Shown here: in pieces, positions 6,840-14,737 of the stretch
Position numbering within the stretch: position 1 is the first letter of the stretch
Layout of the letters: each line of letters begins with the position of its first letter
From: an uncultured Clostridia bacterium
Lineage (GTDB): Bacteria; Bacillota; Clostridia; Christensenellales; HGM11417
NCBI GenBank assembly: GCA_944332455.1
Contig: CALVJY010000021.1
Span: 1 to 38,554, forward strand
Reading direction: 5' to 3'
DNA: 38,554 nt
Translations under genes and position numbers: made by a program
The notes under the pieces: model-generated
The model's input: only the letters and a program-made list of their open reading frames with translations
Databases searched by the model: none
What the model was told of the DNA's origin: nothing

Positions 6840-8621
6840 TCAGCGGCGGAACAGGCTCCGCCGTTCGGCCGGCGTGAACACCCCGCCCAGCGCGCAGCCG
6901 CCCAGATAGCCCGCCAAGGCCAGGCCGCCCCCCAGAAGCAGCCGGACCGGCAGGGGCAGGGCGGGCAGCAGGGAGGCCAGAAAACAGGCCGCCAGGGCGT
7001 AGGCGCAGGGCAGCACGAGGGCCCGGACCCATCCGAAGGTACAGTGTTGATACTTAATAATATAATACAAATCCAAAATTCCTGCAACTAAATAACAGGC
7101 CGTGGCCGAAATTGCCGCCCCGTAAATGTGAATTTGGGGGATGGGCAGCAGGATGAGGTCCAGCAGCAGCTTGACCCCGATGGCCCCGCCCAGAAAGCCC
7201 ACGCTCACCCGGACTTTGCCCAGGGCCACCAGCACCGAGACCGCCGTCTGCATCAGGGAGAGAAAGATCACCGAGAGGGCGGACAGGCGGAGCAGGTCTG
7301 CCGTAACGGCGATCTCGGCCGGGTCCAGGCCCCCGTAGAGAAAGGAGACGATCTCGCCGGCGAAAAAGAGGAAAAAAAAGGCGGCCGGCGCCGACACGAA
7401 CAGGGTCAGCTTAAAGCAAAACCCTACCTTTTCGGCCCGGCGGAGGGGGTCCTCCTTCAGCCCGGCCAGCACGGGCAGGGCGGCCGAGGCCACGGCGGCG
7501 GCCAGCACCACCGGCACCCCGGTCAGCGAAAACACCGGCCCCGAAAGCAGGCCGTACATGGCGGTGCCGTCCAGCCCCAGGCGGTTGAGAAAGTGCACGG
7601 ACATCACGCAGTCCAGCATCTGCGACAGGGGCAGAAAGACCGCCGACACCGTCACCGGCAGGGAGAGCAGCAGCAGTTTCCGCGTCAGCCCCCCGCCGGC
7701 CGGGGGCGGGTCCGAGGGGTTCAGGCCGGTCAAAATCAGCCCGTCCGTCCGGGTCTGCGGCCGGGGGGACAGGGCCTGTTCCGCCCCGCCCTCCTTTTTC
7801 CTGCGGCCGGCCCTTTTTCCCCGCCCCTTTTGGGGCGCGGCCGTCCCTTGGGGAAGGCTGGCATTTGCCGGGGGAAGGGAGGTTTTCTGTCCGGCGTGTT
7901 CGGAAGGCGAAGGGGCCGGCGCGGTCTGCGGGTCGGGGGCGGCGGCATCGGAAGATGCGGCCTCCCGCTCCGCCCGGCGCCGCTTCCGGGAGGCCCGGAG
8001 GGCGCAGAGGGCCAAAAAAGTCAGGGCGCACAGCTCGCTGACCGAGACGCCCAGGATGACGGCGTTGACGGCGGCCTGCACGTCGGGCATCAAAAGGGCG
8101 GCCGCGGCCAGGGCCCAGGCGGCCTTGACCAGCTGTTCGATCAGCTGGGAGAGGGCGGTGGGCACCATGTTCATGCGGCCCTGAAAGCTGCCCCGGACGG
8201 CGGCGATGCCCCCCACGAAGAGGACGGAGGGGGCGATCAGCCGGATGGCGGGGGCGGCGGCCGGATTGCCCAGCAGCCCGGCCACGGCGGGCGCGAAGAT
8301 CAGGGCGAGCAGGGTAAAAGCTCCGCCCGCGATCAGCAGGATCTTAAGGCCGGCAAAAAAGACGGCGTCCGCCCCCCTGTCGTCGCCTGCGGCCAGCCGC
8401 TCGGCGGTCAGGGTGGACAGCGCCGAGGGAAAGCCGGTGCTGGAGAGGTTCAGCAGCAGAATGTAAAAGGGAAAGACCAGCTGGTAAAGGCCGATGCCCT
8501 CGGCCCCCAGCAGGTTGGTCAGGGGGATGCGGTAGGCCGCCCCGATCACCTTGCACAAAAGGCCCGCCGCCGCCAGAATGACCGTTCCGGCCAGCAGGCC
8601 CCGGCCCCTGCGCCTGCTCAT
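6840..8621 (-). CDS. spoVB: SpoVB-like lipid flippase (MOP/MATE superfamily)
   Basis: 593 residues, polytopic. The N-terminal motif AAGLLCKVIGAAYRIPLTNLLGAEGIGLYQLVFPFY (split here as AAGLLCKVIGAAYRIP and GAEGIGLYQLVFPFY) is the hallmark of SpoVB/YabM oligosaccharide-lipid flippases that act in spore cortex or wall building. Residues 210-312 form an extra hydrophilic loop between helix six and seven, very rich in Ala, Pro, Ser, Lys and Arg; normal family members are about 520 residues, so this explains the surplus. The ATG at 8621 overlaps the spoVT stop as ATGA, so translation is likely coupled. Expression with spoVT suggests a sporulation role; this part is inference from gene order. Confidence 0.9.
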   Translation of the reverse strand: MSRRRGRGLLAGTVILAAAGLLCKVIGAAYRIPLTNLLGAEGIGLYQLVFPFYILLLNLSSTGFPSALSTLTAERLAAGDDRGADAVFFAGLKILLIAGGAFTLLALIFAPAVAGLLGNPAAAPAIRLIAPSVLFVGGIAAVRGSFQGRMNMVPTALSQLIEQLVKAAWALAAAALLMPDVQAAVNAVILGVSVSELCALTFLALCALRASRKRRRAEREAASSDAAAPDPQTAPAPSPSEHAGQKTSLPPANASLPQGTAAPQKGRGKRAGRRKKEGGAEQALSPRPQTRTDGLILTGLNPSDPPPAGGGLTRKLLLLSLPVTVSAVFLPLSQMLDCVMSVHFLNRLGLDGTAMYGLLSGPVFSLTGVPVVLAAAVASAALPVLAGLKEDPLRRAEKVGFCFKLTLFVSAPAAFFFLFFAGEIVSFLYGGLDPAEIAVTADLLRLSALSVIFLSLMQTAVSVLVALGKVRVSVGFLGGAIGVKLLLDLILLPIPQIHIYGAAISATACYLVAGILDLYYIIKYQHCTFGWVRALVLPCAYALAACFLASLLPALPLPVRLLLGGGLALAGYLGGCALGGVFTPAERRSLFRR

Positions 8622-9136
8622 GCTTCCCCCAGCAGGCCGCCCAACAGGTCTGCGGCGAATTCGAGCAGGGGCAGGGCGCTCTCCGGGGGCGGGGACTTTT
8701 CCCCGGTCATCAGCAAAAAGCCGTAGCGTTCCCCCAGATGACGGATGGGGGCGGCGCAGAGGCCCACCCCCGAAAAGCCGGCCTCGGTGAGGGGAAAGGA
8801 GATCTCTTCCCGGCGGAAAAGGTCCTCTCCCAGGGTCTCCCGCAGGGCTTCGGACAGGGCCTGACCCTCCAGCTCCGGCCGGCCGGGCGCGGCGCAGATC
8901 AGGGCCTGATCGGCGGCCATCACCGCGCAGCCCGTCCGCCGGCCCAGGCAGTCGGCGGCCAGGGCGGCGTAAAACTCCAGCCCCTTCAGGGCCGAGACCT
9001 TGCGCAGCCGCAGGCCGTCCTCGGTGCCCTCGATCTCCACCGGGTCGTTCTCCCGGATGCGCAGGCTGCGGCGAAACTCCTTGGGAATGACGATCCGCCC
9101 CAGCGCGTCGATGTGTCTGACGATTCCTCTGGACAT
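8618..9136 (-). CDS. spoVT: Stage V sporulation regulator SpoVT (AbrB-type)
   Basis: 172 residues from the ATG at 9136 with AAGGAG nine bases upstream. Residues 1-50 are the swapped-hairpin AbrB DNA-binding domain (GIVRHIDALGRIVIPKEFRR, then LRIRENDPVEI); residues 55-172 are the GAF-like ligand domain of SpoVT. In Bacillus SpoVT is a late forespore regulator that tunes sigma-G genes. The reading frame stays open for 147 codons further upstream, but that part lacks similarity, holds repeat remnants, and is not needed. It heads the operon spoVT-spoVB-yabN-dus. I could not assign a sigma-G promoter with confidence. Confidence 0.95.
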   Translation of the reverse strand: MSRGIVRHIDALGRIVIPKEFRRSLRIRENDPVEIEGTEDGLRLRKVSALKGLEFYAALAADCLGRRTGCAVMAADQALICAAPGRPELEGQALSEALRETLGEDLFRREEISFPLTEAGFSGVGLCAAPIRHLGERYGFLLMTGEKSPPPESALPLLEFAADLLGGLLGEA

Positions 9137-9235
9137 GACAAAAAACTCCTTGGGTATTCCGGCCCCGCCCCGGGCGGGATCCGGCCTCGGCGGCCGGCCG
9201 GTCCTAAACAGTATTTGCCTTTGCGCCGTTTCTAT

Positions 9236-9400
9236 CCTTTGGGTGCCGTCGGGGTGCCGTCGGCACCGGGAAAGTATGCCCGCACCGACCGGACAGGAGA
9301 TCGTCAGGCTTTTCCCGCGACGGCTTTTTGCTGGCTCCAAAAAGGAAAGGCGGCACCGGGTGCCGTCGGTACGGGAAAGTACGCTCACTGCGTGATAGGG
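9236..9400 (+). repeat. Two degenerate copies of the TACGCCCACTC repeat block
   Basis: Around 9247-9285 a GTGCCG-tcGGCAC-like hairpin is followed by GGGAAAGTATGCCCGCAC; around 9357-9397 a second hairpin is followed by GGGAAAGTACGCTCACTGC and GTGATA. Read in one plus frame the two give GKYARTD and GKYAHCV, close to the YAHS tails of the acetyltransferase and LeuA. No hairpin array follows. These lie between spoVT and the next gene with no plus-strand gene before them. The rest of 9137-9834 holds the parS-like site and the promoter listed separately; otherwise I see nothing. Confidence 0.5.
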
Positions 9401-9560
9401 GGGAAGATCCCGATTCTCCGACCTGTTGCCGGGGGGCCGGCGTGCAAAATGGCATATTCCCTCTGGGAAAAAGCCAGGAGGATCATGAAGCCCATAAAAG
9501 AGGGTCATGAAGTCCGTAAAACAGGACGCGAGGGCTTTAGCACAGCTGAGCCGCGAAAAA

Positions 9561-9576
9561 CGCTTCACGTGAAACA
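9561..9576. promoter_or_regulatory. parS: Candidate parS centromere site
   Basis: CGCTTCACGTGAAACA matches the bacterial parS consensus TGTTTCACGTGAAACA at 14 of 16 positions, including the whole central TTCACGTGAA palindrome. ParB/Spo0J binds such sites near the replication origin. The neighbouring spoVT-yabM-yabN genes are origin-proximal in Bacillus subtilis, which fits. One site only was seen in the window. Confidence 0.6.
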
Positions 9577-9727
9577 AACCCGCGCACGCCTAGCGCGGCA
9601 CAGCCTTCCACCCTTTGGTTTTCCGGTTTGACAAAACAGATCGGAGCTCCCGGGGGCAAGGGCCCGCGCGAGAAAAGGCAAAGGGGAGGAGGAGAAAAGT
9701 CAGGTTCAAAATTTTGGCTCAAAGTGT

Positions 9728-9756
9728 TTGATTCTCGGCCGGATTTATTATATAAT
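9728..9756 (+). promoter_or_regulatory. Sigma-A type promoter for the six-helix membrane protein
   Basis: TTGATT (9728-9733), 17-base spacer, TATAAT (9751-9756). It lies about 79 bases before the ATG at 9835, which has AAGGAG six bases upstream. Confidence 0.75.
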
Positions 9757-9834
9757 AGAAGAACTTGCAGACACTTTAAGAAGACCCCAGAGACTTTGGC
9801 AGGCCCGTCCGGGCGGGCGGAGAAGGAGAACGAA

Positions 9835-10812
9835 ATGCCGGAGAAAAAGCCCGAAAACAAAAACCAGAAGAACAAAAGGCCGGACAAAACGGAGAAGAGA
9901 TTCAGCGTCAGCAAGACCCAGAAAAAGCTGTCGCTGATCTTCGGCCTGTTCATTCTGGTCATCATTCCCGTCTACTCGGTGCTGCTGATGTCCAAGGCCG
10001 ACATCTTTTCGGTGTCGCTGTCGGCCATCGCCTACGAGCACGGCTACTACAGCGAATTTTTCCTGTGGGCCACCCTGGTCTCCATCTTCTACCTGGTCTT
10101 TCTGGGGTATTTGTTCTCCATCGCCAAGTTCGAGAACAAAAAGGCCATCATCATCTATGTGGTGGGGTGCGTGCTGGTCTTTCTCACCGTGGTCTTTCCC
10201 TACCTGCCCGAAGTCTTCCCCATCCTGACCGAACTGCACAACCTCATCGGCATGGGTTCGGCCGTGCTGCTGATGATCTCGGTCTTTTTCTTCGTGTTCT
10301 TTCTGGCCGACAAGGACAAAAAGGTCTACACCATGTCCATGGTGGCCCTGATCTCCATCGTCACCGTCTGCGCCGTCATCTACTTTTTCCTGGGCATGAA
10401 CAGTCTGATCGAGGTCATCTTCGTGGTGGCCACCGGAGTCTTTCTCTTCTTCCTCAGCCTGTGGATCCGCCGCACCCCGGTCATCGACGCCGACGAAAAC
10501 TACAAGGCCTCGCTGGTGGCGCGGCTGCGCAAAAAACAGGCCTATCTGCAGAAAAAGGAGGAGGAGATCCAAAAGAAGATCGAGGAGATCCTGACCGAGC
10601 AAAAGGAATCCGCCCCGGGCGAAAGCGCGGAGCCGGAGGCCCTGCCTTCAGAGCAGGATCGGCTGTCAGAGGTTTCGGATCAGGAGGCGGAGACTGCGGA
10701 CCGGTCGGAAGATCCGGCCTCGTTCGCCGGTGAAATCGGAGCCGCCGCAGAGGAGGAAGCGCCGGAAGCAGGAGAAGAAGGCGGGCCCGGCAGGCAGGAG
10801 AAAGAGGGATAA
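9835..10812 (+). CDS. Six-helix membrane protein with acidic coiled-coil tail, unknown function
   Basis: 325 residues from the ATG at 9835, chosen because AAGGAG lies six bases upstream and the promoter lies between it and the earlier in-frame ATG. Residues 1-30 are very basic and polar (Lys/Asn/Pro). Six hydrophobic segments follow at about 33-52, 73-97, 103-123, 137-158, 165-187 and 190-211. Residues 225-255 are a basic/acidic coiled coil (LRKKQAYLQKKEEEIQKKIE) and the rest is Glu/Ala-rich and disordered. I do not recognise the family. The layout, with short loops and no catalytic motifs, suggests a structural or sensory membrane protein, but that is a guess. It is monocistronic: a strong terminator lies 210 bases downstream. 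Confidence 0.8.
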   Translation: MPEKKPENKNQKNKRPDKTEKRFSVSKTQKKLSLIFGLFILVIIPVYSVLLMSKADIFSVSLSAIAYEHGYYSEFFLWATLVSIFYLVFLGYLFSIAKFENKKAIIIYVVGCVLVFLTVVFPYLPEVFPILTELHNLIGMGSAVLLMISVFFFVFFLADKDKKVYTMSMVALISIVTVCAVIYFFLGMNSLIEVIFVVATGVFLFFLSLWIRRTPVIDADENYKASLVARLRKKQAYLQKKEEEIQKKIEEILTEQKESAPGESAEPEALPSEQDRLSEVSDQEAETADRSEDPASFAGEIGAAAEEEAPEAGEEGGPGRQEKEG

Positions 10813-11022
10813 GCCCGGTTTGGCTGCTGCCGTGCCGAACTTTTTCACGCCCCGGGCAGCGCCGTCGGGCAACGCGCCGCGCTGCGTGATGAAAAGGGAC
10901 TGCCCTTAGCATGAAGTCCCGCAGCAGCCCGCGCTGAAAGAACGGAAAGTGATGGATCCTGCGACAGGTTTTATGTCGTACGGCCCGGCTTTGGCGGGCC
11001 GCAAAAAAAGACGGCTCAAAAG

Positions 11023-11066
11023 AAAGCCAGCCCCCGGAAGAGATCTTCCGGGGGCTGGCTTTTTGG
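11023..11066. terminator. Strong intrinsic terminator
   Basis: Arms AAAGCCAGCCCCCGGAAG (11023-11040) and CTTCCGGGGGCTGGCTTT (11045-11062), loop AGAT, followed by TTTT. An 18-bp perfect stem. It can serve the gene ending at 10812. The rest of 10813-11265 holds only small imperfect palindromes and the promoter at 11168. Confidence 0.9.
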
Positions 11067-11167
11067 ACGGCAGGACAGAACTTTTCGGGTGTCCGCTGTT
11101 TCCGTCCGCTATTTCATGGAGCGGATGTTCCGCCGCCCACAAATTTCAGAAAAAGGGTGAAAAACGC

Positions 11168-11198
11168 TTGACTTGGAGCCCGCTCCAGGTGCTAAACT
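11168..11198 (+). promoter_or_regulatory. Promoter with 19-base spacer and central dyad, MerR-family type
   Basis: TTGACT (11168-11173) and TAAACT (11193-11198) are 19 bases apart instead of 17. The spacer holds the dyad TTGGAGC-cc-GCTCCAG (core TGGAGC/GCTCCA). An over-long spacer with a dyad between the -35 and -10 boxes is the known signature of promoters untwisted by MerR-family activators. It lies 68 bases before the reductase ATG. No merR gene is in the window. Confidence 0.7.
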
Positions 11199-11265
11199 AA
11201 AGGGGAGGACAAAAGGGGACCCGGAGGGGTTGCGGGAAAAATTTTTTCAGACGGAGGAAACCGAC

Positions 11266-12399
11266 ATGATCTACAGGGATTTCAAGGGACTGAAGCTGTC
11301 CGCGCTGGGGTTCGGCACCATGCGGCTGCCGGTCAAAGAGGGCGACGACAGCCGCATCGACGAAAAACAGGCGGCCGAAATGTTCGACTACGCCCTCGGA
11401 CACGGGGTCAACTACTTCGACACGGCCTGGGGCTACCACAGCGGGCAGTCCGAGGTCGTGACCGGAAAGATCCTCTCGGCCTATCCGCGGGAGCGCTTTT
11501 TCCTGGCCTCCAAGTTCCCGGGCTATGATCTGTCCAACATGGGCAAGACCGAGGAGATCTTCGAAAAACAGCTGGAAAAGTGCCGGGTGGATCACTTCGA
11601 CTTTTACCTGGTGCACAACGTCTGCGAGCTGAACATCGACGCCTACCTCGACGAGAGCTACGGCACCATGGACTATCTGCGCCGGCAGAAGGCCGACGGC
11701 CGCATCCGGCATCTGGGCTTTTCGGCCCACGGCGCTCTGCCCGTGATGAAGCGGTTTTTGGAAAAGTACGGGGCGGACATGGCGTTCTGCCAGCTGCAGA
11801 TCAACTGGCTGGACTGGAAGTTCCAGAGCGCCGACCAGAAAGCGGAGCTGGTCAAAGCCTACGGCCTGCCGGTCTGGGTGATGGAGCCCCTGCGCGGGGG
11901 CAAGCTGGCCGCCCTGCCCGAGGCCGACATGGAAAAATTGAAAACATTCCGCCCCGACGAGAGCGCCGCGGCCTGGGCCTTCCGGTTTTTGCAGAGCCTC
12001 CCCGAGGTGACAGTCACCCTGTCGGGCATGTCCGACTTCGAGCAGGTCCGGCAGAACATCCGGACCTTCGAGACCGACCGCCCCCTGAACGAGGCCGAAA
12101 AGGCGGCGCTTGCGGCCATTGCCGAGCGCATGACCGGGGAGACCTCGCTGCCCTGCACGGCCTGCCGCTACTGCACCTCCCACTGCCCCCGGCATCTGGA
12201 CATCCCGGAACTGATCAAGCTCTACAACGAGCACCGCTTCACCGGCGGCGGCTTCATCGCCCCCATGGTGATGGGCACCCTGCCCGAGGACAAAAAGCCC
12301 TCGGCCTGCATCGGCTGCCGCAGCTGCGAAAAGGTCTGCCCCCAGCAGATCAGGATCTCCGAGATGATGAAGGACTTCACCCAAAGGCTGAAGGGGTAA
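11266..12399 (+). CDS. Aldo/keto reductase with C-terminal ferredoxin-like domain
   Basis: 377 residues; GGAGG eight bases before the ATG. Residues 1-285 form the AKR barrel with the catalytic set Asp52, Tyr57 (in NYFDTAWGYHSGQSE), Lys83 (ASKFP) and His117 (YLVHN). Residues 296-377 carry two cysteine clusters, CTACRYCTSHCP (297-307) and CIGCRSCEKVCP (348-358), of the kind that bind two [4Fe-4S] clusters. This fusion is common in anaerobic Clostridia and is expected to move electrons between an Fe-S chain and a carbonyl substrate; the substrate is unknown. A MerR-type promoter suggests induction by a small molecule or redox stress. Followed directly by a short AT-flanked hairpin and then a strong terminator. 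Confidence 0.93.
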   Translation: MIYRDFKGLKLSALGFGTMRLPVKEGDDSRIDEKQAAEMFDYALGHGVNYFDTAWGYHSGQSEVVTGKILSAYPRERFFLASKFPGYDLSNMGKTEEIFEKQLEKCRVDHFDFYLVHNVCELNIDAYLDESYGTMDYLRRQKADGRIRHLGFSAHGALPVMKRFLEKYGADMAFCQLQINWLDWKFQSADQKAELVKAYGLPVWVMEPLRGGKLAALPEADMEKLKTFRPDESAAAWAFRFLQSLPEVTVTLSGMSDFEQVRQNIRTFETDRPLNEAEKAALAAIAERMTGETSLPCTACRYCTSHCPRHLDIPELIKLYNEHRFTGGGFIAPMVMGTLPEDKKPSACIGCRSCEKVCPQQIRISEMMKDFTQRLKG

Positions 12400-12407
12400 A
12401 AAAGGGC

Positions 12408-12422
12408 AAAAGCGCGCTTTTT
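12408..12422 (+). terminator. Short hairpin after the reductase gene
   Basis: AAAAGCGCGCTTTT palindrome with a further T, nine bases after the stop codon. The stem is short, so on its own it is a weak terminator. Confidence 0.4.
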
Positions 12423-12486
12423 ACACCGCTGCGCCCTTTTCGCCGCCGCACGGAACAGTCAAAAGAAAACGTGGTTTTGACAGCGA

Positions 12487-12534
12487 AAGAGGCGGGGGAC
12501 CGAGCCGCTAGCTCGGTCCCCCGCCTCTTGTTTT
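12487..12534. terminator. Shared bidirectional terminator between convergent genes
   Basis: 19-bp perfect arms at 12487-12505 and 12511-12529 (AAGAGGCGGGGGACCGAGC and its complement) with a five-base loop, followed by GTTTT on the plus strand; on the minus strand the stem is followed by TCGCTG, so it is likely strongest for the plus strand. It separates the reductase from the convergent membrane-protein gene. Confidence 0.85.
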
Positions 12535-12612
12535 AAGCGGTTTTTCAAGGCAAAACGGAAAGGAAAGCCATCCTGCCGCTTTCCGGCCCTTTCTCCGTCT
12601 GAAAGCGCCGCA

Positions 12613-13932
12613 CTAAATTTTCCCGTACCGCGCCAGCAGCCACAGCCCAAGGCCCAGCAAAAGTCCGGCGGCGGCCAGGGGAATGCCGAGGGAAAGGCAG
12701 GGGAAGGGCTCCTCCGCCTGCCCCAGCCAAAGCACGGCGGGGCTTTCGGTCACCTCGTAGGCGCGGTTACCCTGGGAGATCAGGTGTTCTGTGCCGGTCA
12801 CGGGCAGGCCGCCGCTCACGGTCAGGCGAAAGACCGAGACCTCCTGCATCAGATTGCCGGCCAGCACCCGCACCTCGGTGCGGCCGTCGGCGGACAGGCC
12901 GGGCGCAAAATCGGCCGTGACCCTGAAGTCCAGGGAGCCATGGCCGGAAAGTTCCACCGTCCAGGCCGCATAGACGATCCCGCAGAAGATGTCCTCCAAT
13001 CCGGGGGCCGGCACGGCGCGGGCGGAGCGGAAGTCGTAAGACAGCCGGGAGGCCATCAGGCGGGAGGCCGTGCCGAAGGTCCAGCCCCCCTCCAGCAGGT
13101 GATCCTCGGGGATCTCGGTCATCCCGGTGTCGGCAAGGCCCAAAAGGGCGATCATCATCTCGTCAAACCCGGCAGGTTCGGAGGTCCCCGCCGGATAGCC
13201 GGACAGGGGCCGGCTGCGGTCGTCGGGGTCGGTCCCCCCGTAGACCGCGAAGGAAAGGGCGCCGCCGGTGGTCCACACCCGCAGGTCGATCTCCTCCCCG
13301 GCCCGGAACACGGCGGTAAACACCGTCACGTCCTGCTCCCGCGCCGCCGCCGAAAAGCCCTCGCCCACGGCATAGGGCTGTCTGTCCGAAGTCAGTGCCG
13401 CCCGCACAAAGCAGTCGGTCCCGGCCTCGGCCCGCAGGGACCACCGCGTCAGGTCTGCCCCCTCCAGCTCGGGCAGGGCGGCCTCGGCGGAGCGGAACAT
13501 AAAGTCCCTGGCGTCCCGGAAGTCGGGCAAATCCTCGGGGTCGTAGTCGTCATAGGGCAAAAACACGGCCTCGGCGGCCAGATTGCCCGCGTCCAGCACG
13601 GCCTCGGGCAGTTCGGGCGCCCGGGCGGTCTCCCCGAAAAAGAGGGGGAGGTAGATCTGGGTCTCCGCTTCGTCAGCGCCCAGATTGCGCAGATTGGAAA
13701 ACCAGCCCGCCTGCCCGCCGCCGTCCCGGAAAGTCAGGGCGACGTCCTGGCTGAGGGAGCGGACCTGATCGGCGTCCGAGTTCAGCCCGTACACCGGATC
13801 CCCCGGCTGTCCGACGGGCGCGGGGGAAAGGAGGGGGATCAGGATCAGCGCCGCCCCCCCGAGGACCAGCAGGCCGGCCAGGACCCCGCCCGCGATCCGG
13901 TAAAAAAGTCTGTTTTTGCGTGTTTCGGGCAT
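12613..13932 (-). CDS. Membrane-anchored extracytoplasmic protein, unknown function
   Basis: 439 residues; GGGAGG five bases before the ATG. A basic N-terminus is followed by a membrane helix (about 12-34), a large mostly beta-type outer domain rich in Asp, Gly, Ala and Phe (about 40-405), and a second helix near the C-terminus (about 412-433) with RYGKI inside the cell. So it would be held at both ends, like some sensor or wall-associated proteins. I see no enzyme motif and do not recognise the family. Cysteines are few (about three). A strong minus-strand promoter lies 165 bases upstream, so it is likely well expressed and monocistronic. Confidence 0.75.
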   Translation of the reverse strand: MPETRKNRLFYRIAGGVLAGLLVLGGAALILIPLLSPAPVGQPGDPVYGLNSDADQVRSLSQDVALTFRDGGGQAGWFSNLRNLGADEAETQIYLPLFFGETARAPELPEAVLDAGNLAAEAVFLPYDDYDPEDLPDFRDARDFMFRSAEAALPELEGADLTRWSLRAEAGTDCFVRAALTSDRQPYAVGEGFSAAAREQDVTVFTAVFRAGEEIDLRVWTTGGALSFAVYGGTDPDDRSRPLSGYPAGTSEPAGFDEMMIALLGLADTGMTEIPEDHLLEGGWTFGTASRLMASRLSYDFRSARAVPAPGLEDIFCGIVYAAWTVELSGHGSLDFRVTADFAPGLSADGRTEVRVLAGNLMQEVSVFRLTVSGGLPVTGTEHLISQGNRAYEVTESPAVLWLGQAEEPFPCLSLGIPLAAAGLLLGLGLWLLARYGKI

Positions 13933-14096
13933 AAAAACCTCCCGGAGTTGACTCTTATCCCCCTGCCGTCCGGGGTCTCCCCGAACCGAAAAAAGCAGGG
14001 GGGCGAAAACTGTGGAAATACGGTCCCTCCCGCCCGGACTGAAAAGAGGTTCGGCCCGTCCGACTTTGCGGAGGGAGGCCGCTCTGTGTTTTTTTT

Positions 14097-14125
14097 ATTG
14101 TACCATGTCCGCCCGCAAATGTCAA
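14097..14125 (-). promoter_or_regulatory. Sigma-A promoter for the two-anchor membrane protein
   Basis: Minus strand: TTGACA (14125-14120), 17-base spacer, TACAAT (14102-14097). It gives a leader of about 155 bases to the ATG at 13932. Confidence 0.8.
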
Positions 14126-14194
14126 CCCGCTCGGCCGCCGCAGCACAAATCCCCCGCTTCCGTCCGCCCGGTGCGGATTAAATCCAAAACAGGA

Positions 14195-14238
14195 GCGCGT
14201 TCCCGCAGCCCGCAAGGCGCGTTCCCGCAGCCCGCAAG
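14195..14238. repeat. 22-bp tandem duplication
   Basis: GCGCGTTCCCGCAGCCCGC followed by AAG, repeated exactly at 14195 and 14217. Part of a larger degenerate repeat zone running from about 14170 to 14550. Confidence 0.8.
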
Positions 14239-14349
14239 GAGCGAGGCGGCACAGTCCGAGGGAAACAGTTTGCAGATCCCGACCGGAGCAGGTTCAAATC
14301 CGGACGGAAGAGGGGCCGCGCAGCCCGCAAGGCGCGTGTTCCCGAAGCT

Positions 14350-14550
14350 CGGTAGGAACAAGGCCGCAGATCCCGCCCGATGCGGGCCAAATCCGAAACA
14401 GAAGCGGGACAAAGCCCGGTAGGAACAAGGCCGCAGATCCCGCCCGATGCGGGCCAAATCCGAAACAGAAGCGGGACAAAGCCCGGTAGGAACAGGTCCG
14501 CAGACTCGACCGGAGCGGGTTCACAAATTCGGAATCGTTCCATAAGAAGA
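14350..14550. repeat. 67-bp tandem repeat, two identical copies and one diverged
   Basis: 14350-14416 and 14417-14483 are identical over all 67 bases, starting CGGTAGGAACAAGGCCGCAG and holding a small hairpin CCCGC-ccgat-GCGGG. A third copy begins at 14484 and drifts after about 20 bases. A relative of the same unit lies at about 14262-14310. No convincing gene covers this stretch. The rest of 13933-15005 holds the two divergent promoters and the leader at 14733. Confidence 0.85.
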
Positions 14551-14703
14551 GGTTATAAAAGCCCGCCCCGCCGGCAGCCGGGCCTGTAAAAAAGGGCAAA
14601 AACCCCCGTAAACCGGCGCAAAAGGGGGAAAGAGGCCGGCTTTTTTACTTTATTGTGATAGCGCTTTAACGCTAACGCGCAATGAATTTCGCCTGTCAAA
14701 CAG

Positions 14704-14732
14704 TTGACAAGCACGGGTTTTTGGGTTATAAT
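14704..14732 (+). promoter_or_regulatory. Perfect-consensus sigma-A promoter for the LRR lipoprotein genes
   Basis: TTGACA (14704-14709), 17-base spacer, TATAAT (14727-14732): a full consensus match in both boxes, so basal strength should be high. Confidence 0.9.
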
Positions 14733-14737
14733 AGGTA

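Noticed and set aside
9137..9577. Longer start for spoVT at 9577.
   Set aside because: The AbrB domain starts at the ATG at 9136 with AAGGAG before it. The extension reads through the parS-like site and repeat remnants.
14280..14315. tRNA-like T-loop GGTTCAAATCC in the repeat zone.
   Set aside because: No acceptor, D or anticodon stem can be formed around it; it is part of the degenerate 67-bp repeat.
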